DNA of 64,000 bases, taken from the NCBI GenBank assembly GCA_022495995.1, contig JAFEMH010001240.1, positions 124,001 through 188,000 of the forward strand, written 5' to 3'. Made by a program: the position numbers and the translations under genes. Shown here piece after piece: positions 24,201 through 35,468 of the stretch; position 1 is the first letter of the stretch, and each line of letters opens with the position of its first letter. This stretch comes from Adenophora triphylla var. japonica (lineage: Eukaryota; Streptophyta; Magnoliopsida; Asterales; Campanulaceae). Below the pieces are notes generated by a model. It saw nothing but the letters and a program-made list of their open reading frames with translations. It ran no database searches and was not told the DNA's origin.

Positions 24201-24444
24201 AGGGGAAATTACGTACTGCTTCCTCCTCTGTTTTTTTTTTTAAATAACTGAAACGACGTGGTTTTTTTTATTAATCAAAACTACGTCGTTTTGATTAATT
24301 AAAAAAAACGTGAACTCTTTCTTCTCTTGCCAAATCTCCGGCCAATTCCCTAATTTCCGCCGGATTCCGGCGGGGGCAAAAAAAAAAATTTCACTGCACT
24401 TCCGCCGCTGGGGGGGGGGCAAGTGCCCCCTGGCTCCGCCCCTG
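21283..24444 (-). mobile_element. ZMYM1/DUF4371-type hAT transposon, nearly complete
   Basis: The terminal inverted repeats CAGGGGCGGAGCCAG / CTGGCTCCGCCCCTG and an exact 8-bp duplication CTTCAAGG (21275-21282, 24445-24452) delimit a 3162-bp element. It carries one transposase gene on the minus strand with few lesions. It sits at the last exon bases and donor site of an HROB exon. Its left end is shared with the MITE at 16769-17433. 24062-24200 holds gagagaga and gaggagcggcgg runs. Confidence 0.92.
21511..23965 (-). pseudogene. hAT transposase, TTF zinc finger / DUF4371 / dimerisation type
   Basis: The main frame, 23965-22337, has 542 codons starting MDRFVLKRPRSTAS. It contains a TTF-type zinc-finger region (FNWLEYSMSKDAAYCFWCFL), the DUF4371 region, and RNase H-like catalytic surroundings (FSIMVDESRDCS with a candidate Asp; GQGYDGASNM; IHCFAHQIQLV). 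A TAG interrupts after LNALNGV; the frame continues to a donor near 22140. A next exon (about 22057) runs to 21511 with a frameshift near 21955. The end has the hAT dimerisation motif (VERVFSGMKYCKSELQNRMG). At least two lesions inactivate it. Confidence 0.85.
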
Positions 24445-24566
24445 CTTCAAGGTACATATTTTCTTATTTTTGCTGAATTGTTGGAATCATATAGTAAATA
24501 ATGTTAAACTCATTTGTTTTGCAGGTATTTCCTAAGAATGATGAAGTTAATCTAGCTGAATTCTAA

Positions 24567-25263
24567 GCCAATTTTGTTTACTTGAATGTTCTAAATGTTT
24601 AAATTAATTAATGTAAGATCTCCTACCTGATCGGGATGTGGTCACTAACTTAATTATATTTATTTTGATGTTATTTTAGTTTTTAAAAATTATTTGATAC
24701 ATTTTTTGTTTGGTTTCGTTGCAATTTTTCATGTCATCGTTATTTTTAACGCATGTAAAAAAAATTTTTTAAACAAAAACATAATTCAGCATCATGTCAT
24801 CATTTATTTTAACACGTGTAAAAAAATATTTTAAACAAAAACATAATTCAGCAACATGTCATCATTTTTTTAACACATGTAAATTTAAAAAAAAAAAAAC
24901 ATAATTCAGCAACACAAGTGAAACAAAAGAAAGATTGTAAACAAAAACATAATAATTCATGAAGAAGAGTTGACGTTGAATATATTACTACATCCGTCCC
25001 ACTTCAAGGGTCCAATATTTTTTTATGTTAGTACGAAGGTATTTTGAGCAATAATTTGAAATTAATTTAAATATCCAAATTAAAATTTAAAAGTTGTTAT
25101 TGATACACCATTATATGTACTACAAGTAACAATTTTTAGATATTCATCATGATAACTAAATTAACCTATATTTATTGCTCAAAATACCTTTGCGAACGAA
25201 AAAAAATGAAAATAAGAAATGTTGAATCAAAGGAAATTATTGGAGTGGACAAACTCTGACTTA
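24567..25263. other. Non-genic stretch inside the MULE with a palindromic MITE
   Basis: After the HROB stop codon come AT-rich sequence and a direct repeat of 'aaacaaaaacataattcagcaacatgtcatcat' type (24770-24920, about three copies). At 24986-25255 is a Stowaway-like left end (CTACATCCGTCCCACTT) with an inner inverted pair (cgaaggtattttgagcaata / ttattgctcaaaataccttt). No gene. Confidence 0.4.
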
Positions 25264-25368
25264 AAATCGCTACACCGTGTAGCGATTTCAACTTTAATGA
25301 AACTCGCTACACGGTGTAGCGAGTTTAATTCAACTTTAATGAAACTCGCTACACGGTGTAGCGAGTTT
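25264..25368. repeat. Hairpin cluster 2 of the composite MULE
   Basis: Three single-base-loop hairpins (25264-25288, 25300-25326, 25342-25368) use the same GCTACAC/GTGTAGC core; the first has ATCGC in place of CTCGC. They are separated by 'caactttaatg'. The whole block is framed by ctctgacttaaa and tttaagtcagag, giving one large imperfect palindrome. It marks the division between the HROB-bearing and MuDR/PMD-bearing parts. Confidence 0.8.
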
Positions 25369-25495
25369 AAGTCAGAGATTCCACTTTTCAGCTACTGAAG
25401 TTCAGTTTCCAGTCAGCATAAAGCTTCAATTTCCAGCCCGTGATTCATTACCTTCCTCTCTCTCTCTCTCTCAGGCAAACACAAACACTATATTC

Positions 25496-25499
<4 letters not shown>

Positions 25500-25550
<51 letters not shown>
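25500..25550. repeat. (CT)n microsatellite
   Basis: About 25 CT units, interrupted only at the ends; preceded by a shorter CT run at 25457-25472. In the presumed 5' leader of the MuDR-like remnant. Confidence 0.95.
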
Positions 25551-25557
<7 letters not shown>

Positions 25558-25686
25558 AGCCATTTCACTATATTTATAATCTTCCTCCCACTAATCTCTT
25601 CCACTCATATCTCTCATTAAAAATATCTCACAAAAAAAAAAACCTAAATCTTCTTGACATCATTTTATTTCATCAGTTGAAGATCA

Positions 25687-26110
25687 TGAATCAAGGTAAA
25701 TTAACATCATCTTAACCATTGTTTTCACTTATGTTTAGAAATAAAATTTAAGTATTTAACTGTGTTTTAGTATATTGTAGATATAAATGTTAGAGTTTTG
25801 TTATATAATTTTTAACACTTTGATTTCGTAATGTAGGGTTAAAAATGAACGGGGGTCCAATCATTTTCATGTGTTATTGAGGAGGTGATGATGAAGATAC
25901 AATGAGTTGATTGATGAGTTATATAAAAAGGCGAATTTAGATCGGTCTCAATTTGATTTGGAAGTCATTTACAGATGTCCTCATTCTTTTGATAGCGGAA
26001 TTGGTGAGTACATTCCTTCCCGTATTGAAGATGATGCGTGTATGGATATAATGTTCGATCAGTTTGCTAAATTTGGGGGATTGAAAATTTGCAGATGTAT
26101 GTGGTTGTAA
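25687..26110 (+). pseudogene. MuDR-like transposase N-terminal remnant
   Basis: A short first exon (ATGAATCAAG, then gtaaat) is followed by an acceptor near 25836 and a broken frame containing MNGGPIIFMCY and then ELIDELYKKANLDRSQFDL, VIYRCPHSFDSGIGEYIPSR and DDACMDIMFDQFAKFGGLKI. This resembles the N-terminal region of plant MULE transposases that precedes the DNA-binding and catalytic domains (by resemblance only). The DDE core and SWIM zinc finger are absent. Frames are interrupted at 25880 and 25907. A plant mobile domain fragment abuts on the opposite strand. Confidence 0.4.
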
Positions 26111-26444
26111 AATTGATTGAAAATCGACCAAATTCAGAGTTTGCAACACGGCACACAGAAATCGGGAGGTGGAATGTATGGGTCTCCGGACGCCATCTCT
26201 CGATCAAAGCCTCCAACAATCCATAATCATACTATACTCTCCCTATATAGTGAACTCCAATAAAGCCGCACTCCGCCAGTCTGAAAAATATTCTAGGAGC
26301 TAATATGGCCGGCAAAGAGTCACCACGACGAAAAGACAGGGGACTAGCAACCTCCAGCTCGGCCCAAATAAACTGAGCTCTATGGTTCTCATGCTGGGTC
26401 AAAACAGAGGCATCGATAGGCCCGGGATCAATGAAGGCATCCAT
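26103..26444 (-). pseudogene. Plant mobile domain (MAIN-like) fragment
   Basis: From 26444 the minus strand encodes MDAFIDPGPIDASVLTQHEN, then HRAQFIWAELE and RIFFRLAECGFIGVH. After a stop it resumes with LLEALIERWRPETHTFHLP. The 'PGPID.SVL' start and 'ALIERWRPETHTFHLP' are hallmarks of the plant mobile domain found in MAIN, MAIL1 and the PP7 long form, and in transposon-borne relatives. Only the first ~100 residues remain. Lying in a MULE, it is most likely a transposon-type PMD and not a host gene. Confidence 0.65.
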
Positions 26445-26449
26445 CTATT

Positions 26450-27140
26450 TATTTCAATATAAAGGTTGGTAATTAATAATCATTTTTTGTAAATTGTGTT
26501 TCTTCTATATTCATTATTTCCTACATAGTACAAGTATTGATACGTTAGTAAAATTTGACTTTTTTGAATAGTCATTATTTTCTAAATACTTTATAGGTAC
26601 GTGGTTATTGTTCTACGAGGCAAAGAACTAAATAAGAGAATACAAAAGTGTAATTACTAGTACGTGGCATTGTAATCCAAAGTTATCCCACACTTTCAAA
26701 AAGTTCCTGTGGGGAAGGTCTTGATTTCCAACCTATATACTAAGTAATACTTCAAGAGTAATCCTCATGAGGTTTTGAAAAATAGCATGCGATTTTTTTT
26801 ATTTTTTTTAAGTTTGAACAATAAATCATATTTTTAGGATTTGGGGTAGATCTATATGATTTAGGGTTTGGGGTATAAGTATATGAGATTTGGGATGTAG
26901 TTATAGTTATATTAATATTTCTTATAAGTTTAATTTATTTTGTTGTTTTTAGTATTTTTTTTCTTTATTATTATTATAATTTTTCTTTATTATATATTAT
27001 TCAATTATTATTTATTATCTCTCAATAATATTAATAAATATTATTCTTCTTGATATTTACTTGTTTTATTAATGACATGTATTTTGAATCGGAGGGAGAA
27101 TAATAATAAATATTTGCAACATTAATGAGTTTTATCAACA

Positions 27141-27209
<69 letters not shown>

Positions 27210-27957
27210 GTTGTTGTTGTTATTATTATTTTTTTTATTATTATTATTATAACAAGTATTATTAATTATAGTAGTAAGTATTCACACTAATTATACAATT
27301 GTTAATATTATAACTGTGTGTTATTTTAACAAGTATTATTAATTAAGTCTTTTTTCAGTAATTACTAATCATTATTATTACTTTTTTATTACTTAAAAGT
27401 CATTTTATATAAGGACGGATAAAAAAAATCATTCTACATAAGAAAATTAATTAATAATTTTCTATAAAAAAAATTGATAAGAAGTTAATCATTCTTTTTT
27501 TCCAATATTTTTACACAAATAAAGTAACAATATTAAATTAAAAATCCTAAATTGGAAGTAAACTAATATATTTTTACAATGTCATCAAAAAATAAAAAAA
27601 AAATCCTAAATTGTAAGTAAACTAATAAACATTAATTATTATCTCAAAATTTCAGATTGGGACACAAATTAGTCACATATTTTAGCTTAAACTGATATAT
27701 TTTAACAAAACTAAATTTACCAAAAAAAATAGCAACTAAACAAACAATCTAATCAAAGCTAAATTAAACACAAAATAAAGTAAAATATAGGAATGTAAGT
27801 TTACACTTACAAAATTTTGATGATCAAAATGTTGATTTTGAATGGGAAAATGGCTTTGTTTCTTCTTCTTCTTTCTTCCTTCCTGGCGGCTGAACTTAGG
27901 GTTTTTTTGGTTTTTTTTATTGAAGACAGTAAACTGGAAGGGGAAAATGGATTTTAA
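26450..27957. other. AT-rich, non-genic interior of the MULE
   Basis: No gene is supported. It includes a long (ATT)n microsatellite (27140-27230) and many T or A runs. The last 100 bases (cttcttcctggcggctgaac, tagggttttttt) look like a reversed 5' leader before hairpin cluster 3. Confidence 0.5.
27140..27230. repeat. (ATT)n microsatellite
   Basis: About 30 ATT units with a short GTT variant block near 27210-27221. Confidence 0.95.
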
Positions 27958-28233
27958 ATAACTCGCTACACGGTGTAGCGAGTTTGACTTGGACAGGTCA
28001 AACTCGCTACACGGTGTAGCGAATTTTGCTTAATTAATTACCAAGCTGTCATACTTAATCACATGGAACTCGCTACACCGTGTAGCGAGTTTGACCTGTC
28101 CAAGTCAAACTCGCTACACGGTGTAGCGAGTTTTAAAAAGTGGGACAGTTTGGGCAAAAGTTTGAACAGTAAGTCATTTTGGAAAATAAAATTTCTAAAC
28201 AGTATTATTTGAGAAAAAATTCATCAAATTTTA
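27958..28233. repeat. Right terminal inverted repeat of the composite MULE, hairpin cluster 3
   Basis: Inverted match to 20093-20352. Hairpin cores at 27960-27985, 28000-28026, 28067-28092 and 28107-28133, arranged as two pairs, each pair spaced by GACTTGGACAGGTC or its complement. The outer part (gggacagtttgggcaaaag, gtattatttgagaaaaaatt) mirrors the left end. Confidence 0.7.
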
Positions 28234-28242
28234 GTACCAACT

Positions 28243-30133
28243 GATAATTCCCTTTTGCACCATAATGATCAAATTATGTTTGATCAAATTAATCAATCCT
28301 TGAAACCAATCAACACCCCTCCATTTGCCGGCTATACTCCGGATTCGACCCCAGATTTGATGAATTAGCCCAACACAAACTATACATATAGAACCTATCA
28401 TCACATAGAAAGGGAGGGGGATGAGGATGACGATGACGATGTACAAGTCACCCACGAAACCCACACAATCCTAAATACACATACTACCTATGTTGCCTCG
28501 GGTAGTACACCTAGTGGGGTAAGGGGAAAGGGTAAGGGTAAGGCAAATGCACAACCTAGAGTGTCCAAATATGCCCATTTATATGATATTGTAATTGTTG
28601 ACGGTGAAACAAAGGCCAAATGCAAGGGGTGATCAAAATTTTTAAACCCGACGGGTGTTAATGGTACTTCCCATGTAAAGAGGCACATGAATAAACATGA
28701 TCGGGAAGCCGTTAAAGGGATTGATGGTACCGTGCAAACGCAACTTAATATACCATGTGTCACTTACCCAAAAGTGGACGTCGATTTGATAACGATGTTA
28801 CTGGTTAGTTGTCGATTGCCTCATTCACTTTCGGATGATAATAGACTCACCCGCTATTCTAGAGGTCTCAACCCGTCATACCAACCAATGAGCCGCCAAA
28901 CTATTACTAGGTATATAAAGAGGCTCTTCCAAACTCGTTAACTTAAACTAGCGAGCAACCTCCAAATTTCAAGGGTAATGTTTGCTTTACCACCGATGCT
29001 TCTAAGGCCACTCTAATTTCTAGTTCTGAAACATTTACTTGTATAACCGCTCATTGGATTGATGAGTAGTGGATGTTGCAAAAGAGGGTAACCAAGATTT
29101 TTCTAGTCAACAAATGGACTATAAAATTAGTGAGTATGATTGTTCGATAGCTACCGATCTTTTAGATTTACTTAAACCTTGGTGGAGGGCAACAAAGATT
29201 TTTTCGGTAAGTTATTATCTCACACCTCCCATCTTTTGTGTCGTGAAATAAATGTCCTAAGTGAAGTTATTAGGAAATTTAGATCACATGTTTTGTTTGG
29301 AGGTGCTATTATGAAAATGGAAAGCAAATTCACAAAATATTATGAACATTTTCCCGTAGTTTCCCGATTAGCAACCATAATGGATCATAAAATTAAGTTA
29401 TTCTTATCAGGTGGCTTGTTTGATGAACTTTATAAGAACACGAGGCCCGAGCTTAACGCATATGCTGTAAACACTTTGTCCAATAACAAATTGAGGAAAA
29501 TTCACACAATCTTATATTGTTTGTTTGACCACAATTGTAAAACACTAAAGGGCCAAACATAATATTCGAAAGAAAAGGGAGTGGAGCAACAAAAATGTTA
29601 AAAAAAAAGATAGGGATTCATGACAAAAGAAAAAACTTCATACTCATATAGTAGTGATTCTCAAATTAGTGTAGATGAATTACACCAGTACCTTGAAATC
29701 TCATATTACCCATTAGATGGTGAAACTTTTGAAAACTTGAATAATTTTTATTTGTTGATACCGTTTAGAAAATAATTTAGATTGAATAATTTTTATTTGT
29801 TGATACCGTATAAACTATTGTTTTGTTATATCTATAAAACAACTAATTTTCTTATGTATAAGTGATTTTATAGTTTAAAAAATAGCTTATTAAATACTAA
29901 ATTACTTTTTATTTTTTCCATAATTTTTCTGATTTAAAAAAAATAATAGGAAAACCCGTTTAGACTCGTGAATCTTCAGATCCGAGCCAAACAGGCGGAA
30001 TTGTACGGGGAATTTGGGCCGGGTCGGGTTGGGTTTAGGCCTGTGTCGTGAGACGGACTGACGGGTTTAGGCCCGATTGAGAAATGGGTTTGGGGAAACG
30101 GGCTGAGCCGGCCCTCCCGTTTGGCCATCTCTA
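28243..30133 (+). pseudogene. Decayed Ac/Tam3-like hAT with BED zinc finger
   Basis: Fragments on the plus strand: a BED zinc finger (SKYAHLYDIVIVDGETKAKC, then TSHVKRHMNKHD), a middle region (QPMSRQTITRYIKRLF), and an RNase H-like domain fragment (MKMESKFTKYYEHFPVVSRL, IMDHKIKLFL). Many stops and frameshifts are present, and the C-terminal dimerisation domain is missing. The right border may be the GTTTGGCCATCTCTA end at 30119-30133, after GGCCC-rich subterminal sequence. The left part seems to lie beyond the MULE at 20041-20092, where the plus strand encodes YPNPHHKSNPTKCTPS, so the MULE split it. Confidence 0.6.
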
Positions 30134-30164
30134 GTTATCCCGTTTGACCATTTCCAGTTACAAG

Positions 30165-31083
30165 TAGACATGTCCAAACGGTTTCGGTTCCGGTTCTCGG
30201 TTCCGGAATCGCCGGTTCCTGGTTCTCAAATAGCCGGAACCGTATTCGAACCATATTAATCCGGTTCCCGGTTCTCTGTTCTATTCGCCGGTTCCGATTC
30301 CGATTCCAACGGTTCCACCGGTTCCATCACCATCTAACTTTTTTTTTTTTTTTTAATCCAAACCTCTTAAGACAGTAAAGACGCTAACTAATCTGTTTTT
30401 TTTTTTTCACTTGGGGAGTATGTTTTTGGAAAGAATGAGAAGTGGACAAAATTTGGTTAGTACTCCCTCCGTCCCGTCCGACTTAGGACATTCACTCCCG
30501 ATACGGAGATTAAGGAATACTATTATAATATTAGGAGAGAGAATGAGTGGAGGATGTGTTGTGAGTGTGAAAAATTAAATAGGAGAGAGAATGAGTGGGA
30601 TAAATAGTGATGAGATTATTGTTGTGAGTATGACAAGTGGGTCTCATTTAATATAAAAGTAATATAAACTTTCCATTTTGGGCTGTCCTAAGTCGGGTGG
30701 GACGCCCAAAATGGCAAAACGTCCTAAGTCGGACGGGACGGAGGGAGTATATTATTAAAGATAGAATAAAAATTCTAACAATATTTTTAGAATTTAAATA
30801 AAACAACACTACACTACAAGTACAAATACTAAATAAATGCTAAATAAATGTTAAATATTACATTTAACTTACATTGAGTTCCGGTTCCCGGTTTCGGAAT
30901 CGCCGGTTCCCGGTTCCGCCGGTTCCTCGGTTCCCAATATGGTGGATTCGTATTTGAACCGTTTCAATCCGGTTTCCGGTTACGTTCGGTTTCCGGTTCC
31001 GGCGGTTCCCGGTTCTCGCCGGTTCCCGATTCCGATTCTACCCGCCGGTTCTGTCGGTTTTCGATTCTATTTGGACATGTCTA
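30165..31083. mobile_element. hAT MITE with GGTTCC-rich subterminal repeats
   Basis: The ends TAGACATGTCCAAA and TTTGGACATGTCTA are inverted repeats flanked by an exact 8-bp duplication GTTACAAG (30157-30164, 31084-31091). Subterminal regions are full of 'ccggttcccggttcc' words. A Stowaway (30463-30747) is nested inside. It lies right beside the end of the older hAT. Confidence 0.9.
30463..30747. mobile_element. Stowaway MITE (nested in a hAT MITE)
   Basis: Ends CTCCCTCCGTCCCGTCCGAC / GTCGGACGGGACGGAGGGAG with TA on both sides. 285 bp. Confidence 0.9.
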
Positions 31084-31552
31084 GTTACAAGTATGAAAAT
31101 TATATTACGAGAAGAATAGTATGTAAATTGATGTTACGAGTATGATAGACTCATTAAATGGATAATTAATAAAAGTAAACTATTTCGAATAGTGTCACTT
31201 TTTATAAGACGAACAAAAAAGAAAATAAAGTCCACAAGAAAGGCACAACTTTCATTTTGGGTATCCATTGAAAAATCACACTTCCAAATTAGAAACATTT
31301 TAATATTTTTTTATTCAGACGACTCAATTATCATAATCACAATTTCATATCTTACGTTCTCTTTCCTATTTTTAATATTTACAACATTTACACTTTTTAA
31401 CGTAGCTAATTTTATGTTTCATATCTCACGTTCTCTTTCCTACTCATTTTTAATATTCACAACACTTGCTCATTTTTAATATTCACAGCACTTACGCTGT
31501 TTAATTTTCATGCATAATTAATTTTATGTTTATTCAAATGGGAAGGAGAGAG

Positions 31553-32814
<1,262 letters not shown>

Positions 32815-32822
32815 GGAGAGAG

Positions 32823-33709
32823 GACATCAATAAATGCTTAGAGTATGCTTGATAAATTTATCACTTTAAATCACAAAAAGTTCATTCAAACTTGGTTTAC
32901 CAAAACTTTAAATTGACATTTCTTTTGATGGATATGTAAGTATTTTGATGGATATGTAAGTACTCCCTCCGTCTCGAAACATAATTCACAAACACTGTTT
33001 ATACTGATTTTAAGAAGGGAGTATTATATTGAAAGTGTTATGAGTGTGAAAATAAAATAAAAGAGAGAATGAGTGGAGAGAATAGTAAATTATAATAGTG
33101 TTGTGAGTATTAAAATAATGTAGGAGAGAGAATGAGTGAAGGGAATAGTAAAGATTTCTTTCCATTTTAGGTAAGTTTTAAATATGTGAAGTAAGTTTTG
33201 GAACGTTCAAAAGGGAAAGTGTAAAAATTGTTCCGGGAAGGAGGGAGTATATAACAAAAGTAAGATATTAATCTTGCCCTTGAGTTGTGAACAAACTATA
33301 GGTTAGTCTTTCTTAGTCATTACAACCCATTCCATTTTCTTTTTTTTTTTTTTTTTTCATGCCAACCACTACAATGGAAAGCCATCCACTTACAGAAAGT
33401 GAAATAAATAATTAATATAATAATGATAATAATTTTAAAAAAATTAAAAACAACTATCACAATTAATCAAATGACAACAATACCCCTCGATTCTCTATCG
33501 TTTCACATAACATACCCTCGCCGCCCCTCCACCCCATCGATCAATATCTCCCGTATTCCGATCGTCTCCTTCGCCGGTGAAATTTTACACAGAGAAATAT
33601 CAATCCTATAACGTAATCAACCCAAGGAAACAATCCCCCACCCTCCCTTCCCTCTATAAATTTCGCGCCAATATTTTACAATTTTTTCTTCATATTTTTG
33701 AATAATTTC
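32823..33709. other. Spacer 3' of the AN1 gene
   Basis: Holds one Stowaway (32963-33247), a T run near 33345 and the probable 3' untranslated region of the AN1 gene close to 33710. No other gene is seen. Confidence 0.5.
32963..33247. mobile_element. Stowaway MITE
   Basis: Ends CTCCCTCCGTCTCGAAAC and GTTCCGGGAAGGAGGGAG with TA on both sides; the internal 'gagagaatgagtgga' segment is shared with other copies here. More diverged ends than most. Confidence 0.75.
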
Positions 33710-34159
33710 TCAGACCTTGAGAATCTTCGCTGCCCTAACCAACGGATTTTCCCGAGCGATAGCCTCTCGTCCGGCGGCCTTGTAATCGTAGCTACAATCA
33801 TGTCGATCCGAGTACCGATGCTCGGAACAGAACATATCACCGCACCGGCACCGGAATCCCATCAAACCGACCTTTCTCCGACAACCGGAGCATCGATTCA
33901 CCTCTCGTCTCTTCATCCGACTATCCGCACCACTCGATCGACGCAGAACCGGCAGATCTGAGCTCCTAGGCGAGACACCTGAGGTCGATCTAAAGTCAAC
34001 GGAACCACCGGATGAGGCCTTCGGATCAGATCTAAAAACTAGATCATCAGAACCAGCTGCAGATATCTTCGACGGAGCTGAAACGATAGGCGGCGTACAC
34101 AAGACGAGAGTCTCCGGTACCTGAAGCTCCGTCTCCTCTATCTCTCTCTTCTGAGCCAT
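33710..34159 (-). CDS. AN1-type zinc finger stress-associated protein (no A20 domain)
   Basis: An intact, intronless 149-residue frame starting [16 protein letters not shown]. The C-terminal AN1 finger (about residues 90-130) has the full set of ligands: [32 protein letters not shown], then the conserved tail [12 protein letters not shown]. Plant stress-associated proteins usually pair an N-terminal A20 finger with AN1. Here residues 1-85 are Ser/Asp-rich with no A20 cysteines, as in the known AN1-only subgroup. Members are cytosolic or nuclear, bind ubiquitin or act as E3 ligases, and respond to abiotic stress (family knowledge, not shown here). The start is the only in-frame ATG before the conserved tract. 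Flanked by Stowaways on both sides. Confidence 0.9.
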   Translation of the reverse strand: MAQKREIEETELQVPETLVLCTPPIVSAPSKISAAGSDDLVFRSDPKASSGGSVDFRSTSGVSPRSSDLPVLRRSSGADSRMKRREVNRCSGCRRKVGLMGFRCRCGDMFCSEHRYSDRHDCSYDYKAAGREAIARENPLVRAAKILKV

Positions 34160-34386
34160 ATAGATGAGAGAGAAACTGCGTTTCTGTGTGTATAGATTGG
34201 GTTAGAAATGAGATTGAGATAAAATTTTGGGAATATTTTTAGAGAGAGAAAGGTGGGAATTTTTAAAGGTTTGAAAGGTCGATAATGGTGATGGAATATG
34301 GACCTACGATACAACGCACATCAGAAGTTTTTTCTTGAGTAATGACGGTCTTACCCTTCTGATGAAAATTATATGACTTCTGTATA

Positions 34387-34608
34387 CTCCTTCCGTCCCA
34401 CAAAAGACACCTTTTGGACATTCCACAATAATCTGCAAAGTTTCAAAAAATGGGATCCACTTCTTATACTCACAACAATTACCCACTAACTTCACTTTCT
34501 CTCTTCTACCCAATCATTTACACTCACAACCCATCAACTTTTTCACCTTTTACCTTAATTCTTGTGCCAAACATTTTTTTTTTTCGTATTTCTCCGGGAC
34601 GAAGGGAG
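34387..34608. mobile_element. Stowaway MITE (short)
   Basis: Ends CTCCTTCCGTCCCAC and CCGGGACGAAGGGAG with TA on both sides. 222 bp; about 230 bp upstream of the AN1 gene start. Confidence 0.75.
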
Positions 34609-34808
34609 TACTATGCATGCGATTCTCGGGACGCATCCAGTAGTTCGGTGGGCCCGCAATCTCAACTTTATATTTACATTTTGATAACTCTCATTTTTGT
34701 TTTTTCATTAATGATATGTTTGTCATTTCGCTCAACTCGTCATTTTTGTCTATTAATATTAACCACATGCAATCTTTACCTTACCTCCCAGCAAACAAAA
34801 CTGTTGTG

Positions 34809-35044
34809 TAGGAATGACAATTTGACCGAACTCAATCCGAATCGAAGGCGATTCGATCCAAAAATTTTTACTCGATCATATTTGAGCTATAAAAAATAGA
34901 TTTTTAGTATAATTCGAATCGAATCGATCGCAAAATTTTAAGTTTTCGAATCGAATCGGTTCATATCCACAAAATTAAAATTCAGATCGAATTCGAATCA
35001 GGATCAATCTGATTCAAACCCGACTCGTTCTCATCCACCTGCTG
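34809..35044. mobile_element. Probable hAT MITE with TCGAATCG-rich interior
   Basis: An exact 8-bp direct repeat CTGTTGTG (34801-34808, 35045-35052) flanks 236 bp rich in 'attcgaatcgaatcg'. End symmetry is weak (TAGGAATGACAATT against a reverse-strand CAGCAGGTGGATGAGA), so the family call rests mostly on the duplication. Confidence 0.5.
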
Positions 35045-35468
35045 CTGTTGTGCGATTGAATAGGACATCCTCAAATCTCTATCCATGGGATGGGATTGTG
35101 TTGTTTTAGATCAGCCCTGACGTGGTTTGCAATACATTCATAATTTTTTAATCTTTTATTGACGGTTAAGCTTAATTGGTTTCGTGAACCATACACGTGG
35201 GACTAATAAAACCCTTTGAATTTTTTTTTCAGTAAAGCCCTCTATGTTTTATTGAGTTTTAGTTTTTTCCTCAAATTAATATACTTGTTAGATTTTGGTG
35301 TAAAACATCAATATTCGAACACCACATTACATGTTCACTAATCAGGTTTGAGTCGTATAAGAACTCAAGGGTGGTAAAGCTCCTACAACAAAATTTTCAA
35401 CCCGCATTTCTAAAGCTCGAACCCAGACACCTGATTAAGGTAGAACACTTATTTAGCAGGAGATTTAG

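Larger units (their letters stand above)
20494..24566 (+). pseudogene. HROB: Homologous recombination OB-fold (HROB)-like gene copy, broken
   Basis: Exons: 20494-20805, 20883-20945, 21023-21121, 21210-21281 (completed at 24445-24451) and 24524-24566. HROB loads the MCM8-MCM9 helicase in recombination repair (family knowledge). Recognisable parts are RIIPGPAGAV, DEAFQDGPWLSAMEFL, the OB-fold core VVAIIKSCTPNGLGDLWVTL, DTIDASIHHKV, FVGSVLILQK and RYLNITLPNVFKV. Introns are kept, so this copy came from DNA and not from mRNA. Damage: a one-base shift in the T run near 20515, an in-frame TAG near 20650, and a 3.16-kb hAT at the end of exon 4. It is shorter than a full HROB. Its place between MULE hairpin clusters suggests capture. 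Confidence 0.65.
20093..28233. mobile_element. Composite Mutator-like element carrying gene fragments
   Basis: Long inverted repeats at about 20093-20352 and 27958-28233 define an 8.1-kb element. They share a subterminal region (cttactgttcaaatttttgc, cccaaactgttccac) and paired hairpins. Next to the ends are GTACCCCAT (20084-20092) and GTACCAACT (28234-28242), an imperfect 9-bp duplication. The cargo is a broken HROB gene copy, a MuDR-like N-terminal remnant and a plant mobile domain fragment. The structure is that of a Pack-MULE-like or composite MULE. A separate 3.16-kb hAT later inserted into it. The outer borders are my best reading. Confidence 0.6.
34160..35468. other. Upstream spacer of the AN1 gene
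   Basis: 34160-34290 is the probable promoter and leader of the AN1 gene (tctctctc-rich on the minus strand). Then come a Stowaway (34387-34608), AT-rich sequence, a hAT MITE (34809-35044) and unremarkable sequence up to the tandem duplication. No gene is seen. Confidence 0.5.

Noticed and set aside
33650..33660. Plus-strand CTATAAAT as a TATA box
   Set aside because: No plus-strand gene follows; it lies in the 3' region of the AN1 gene.
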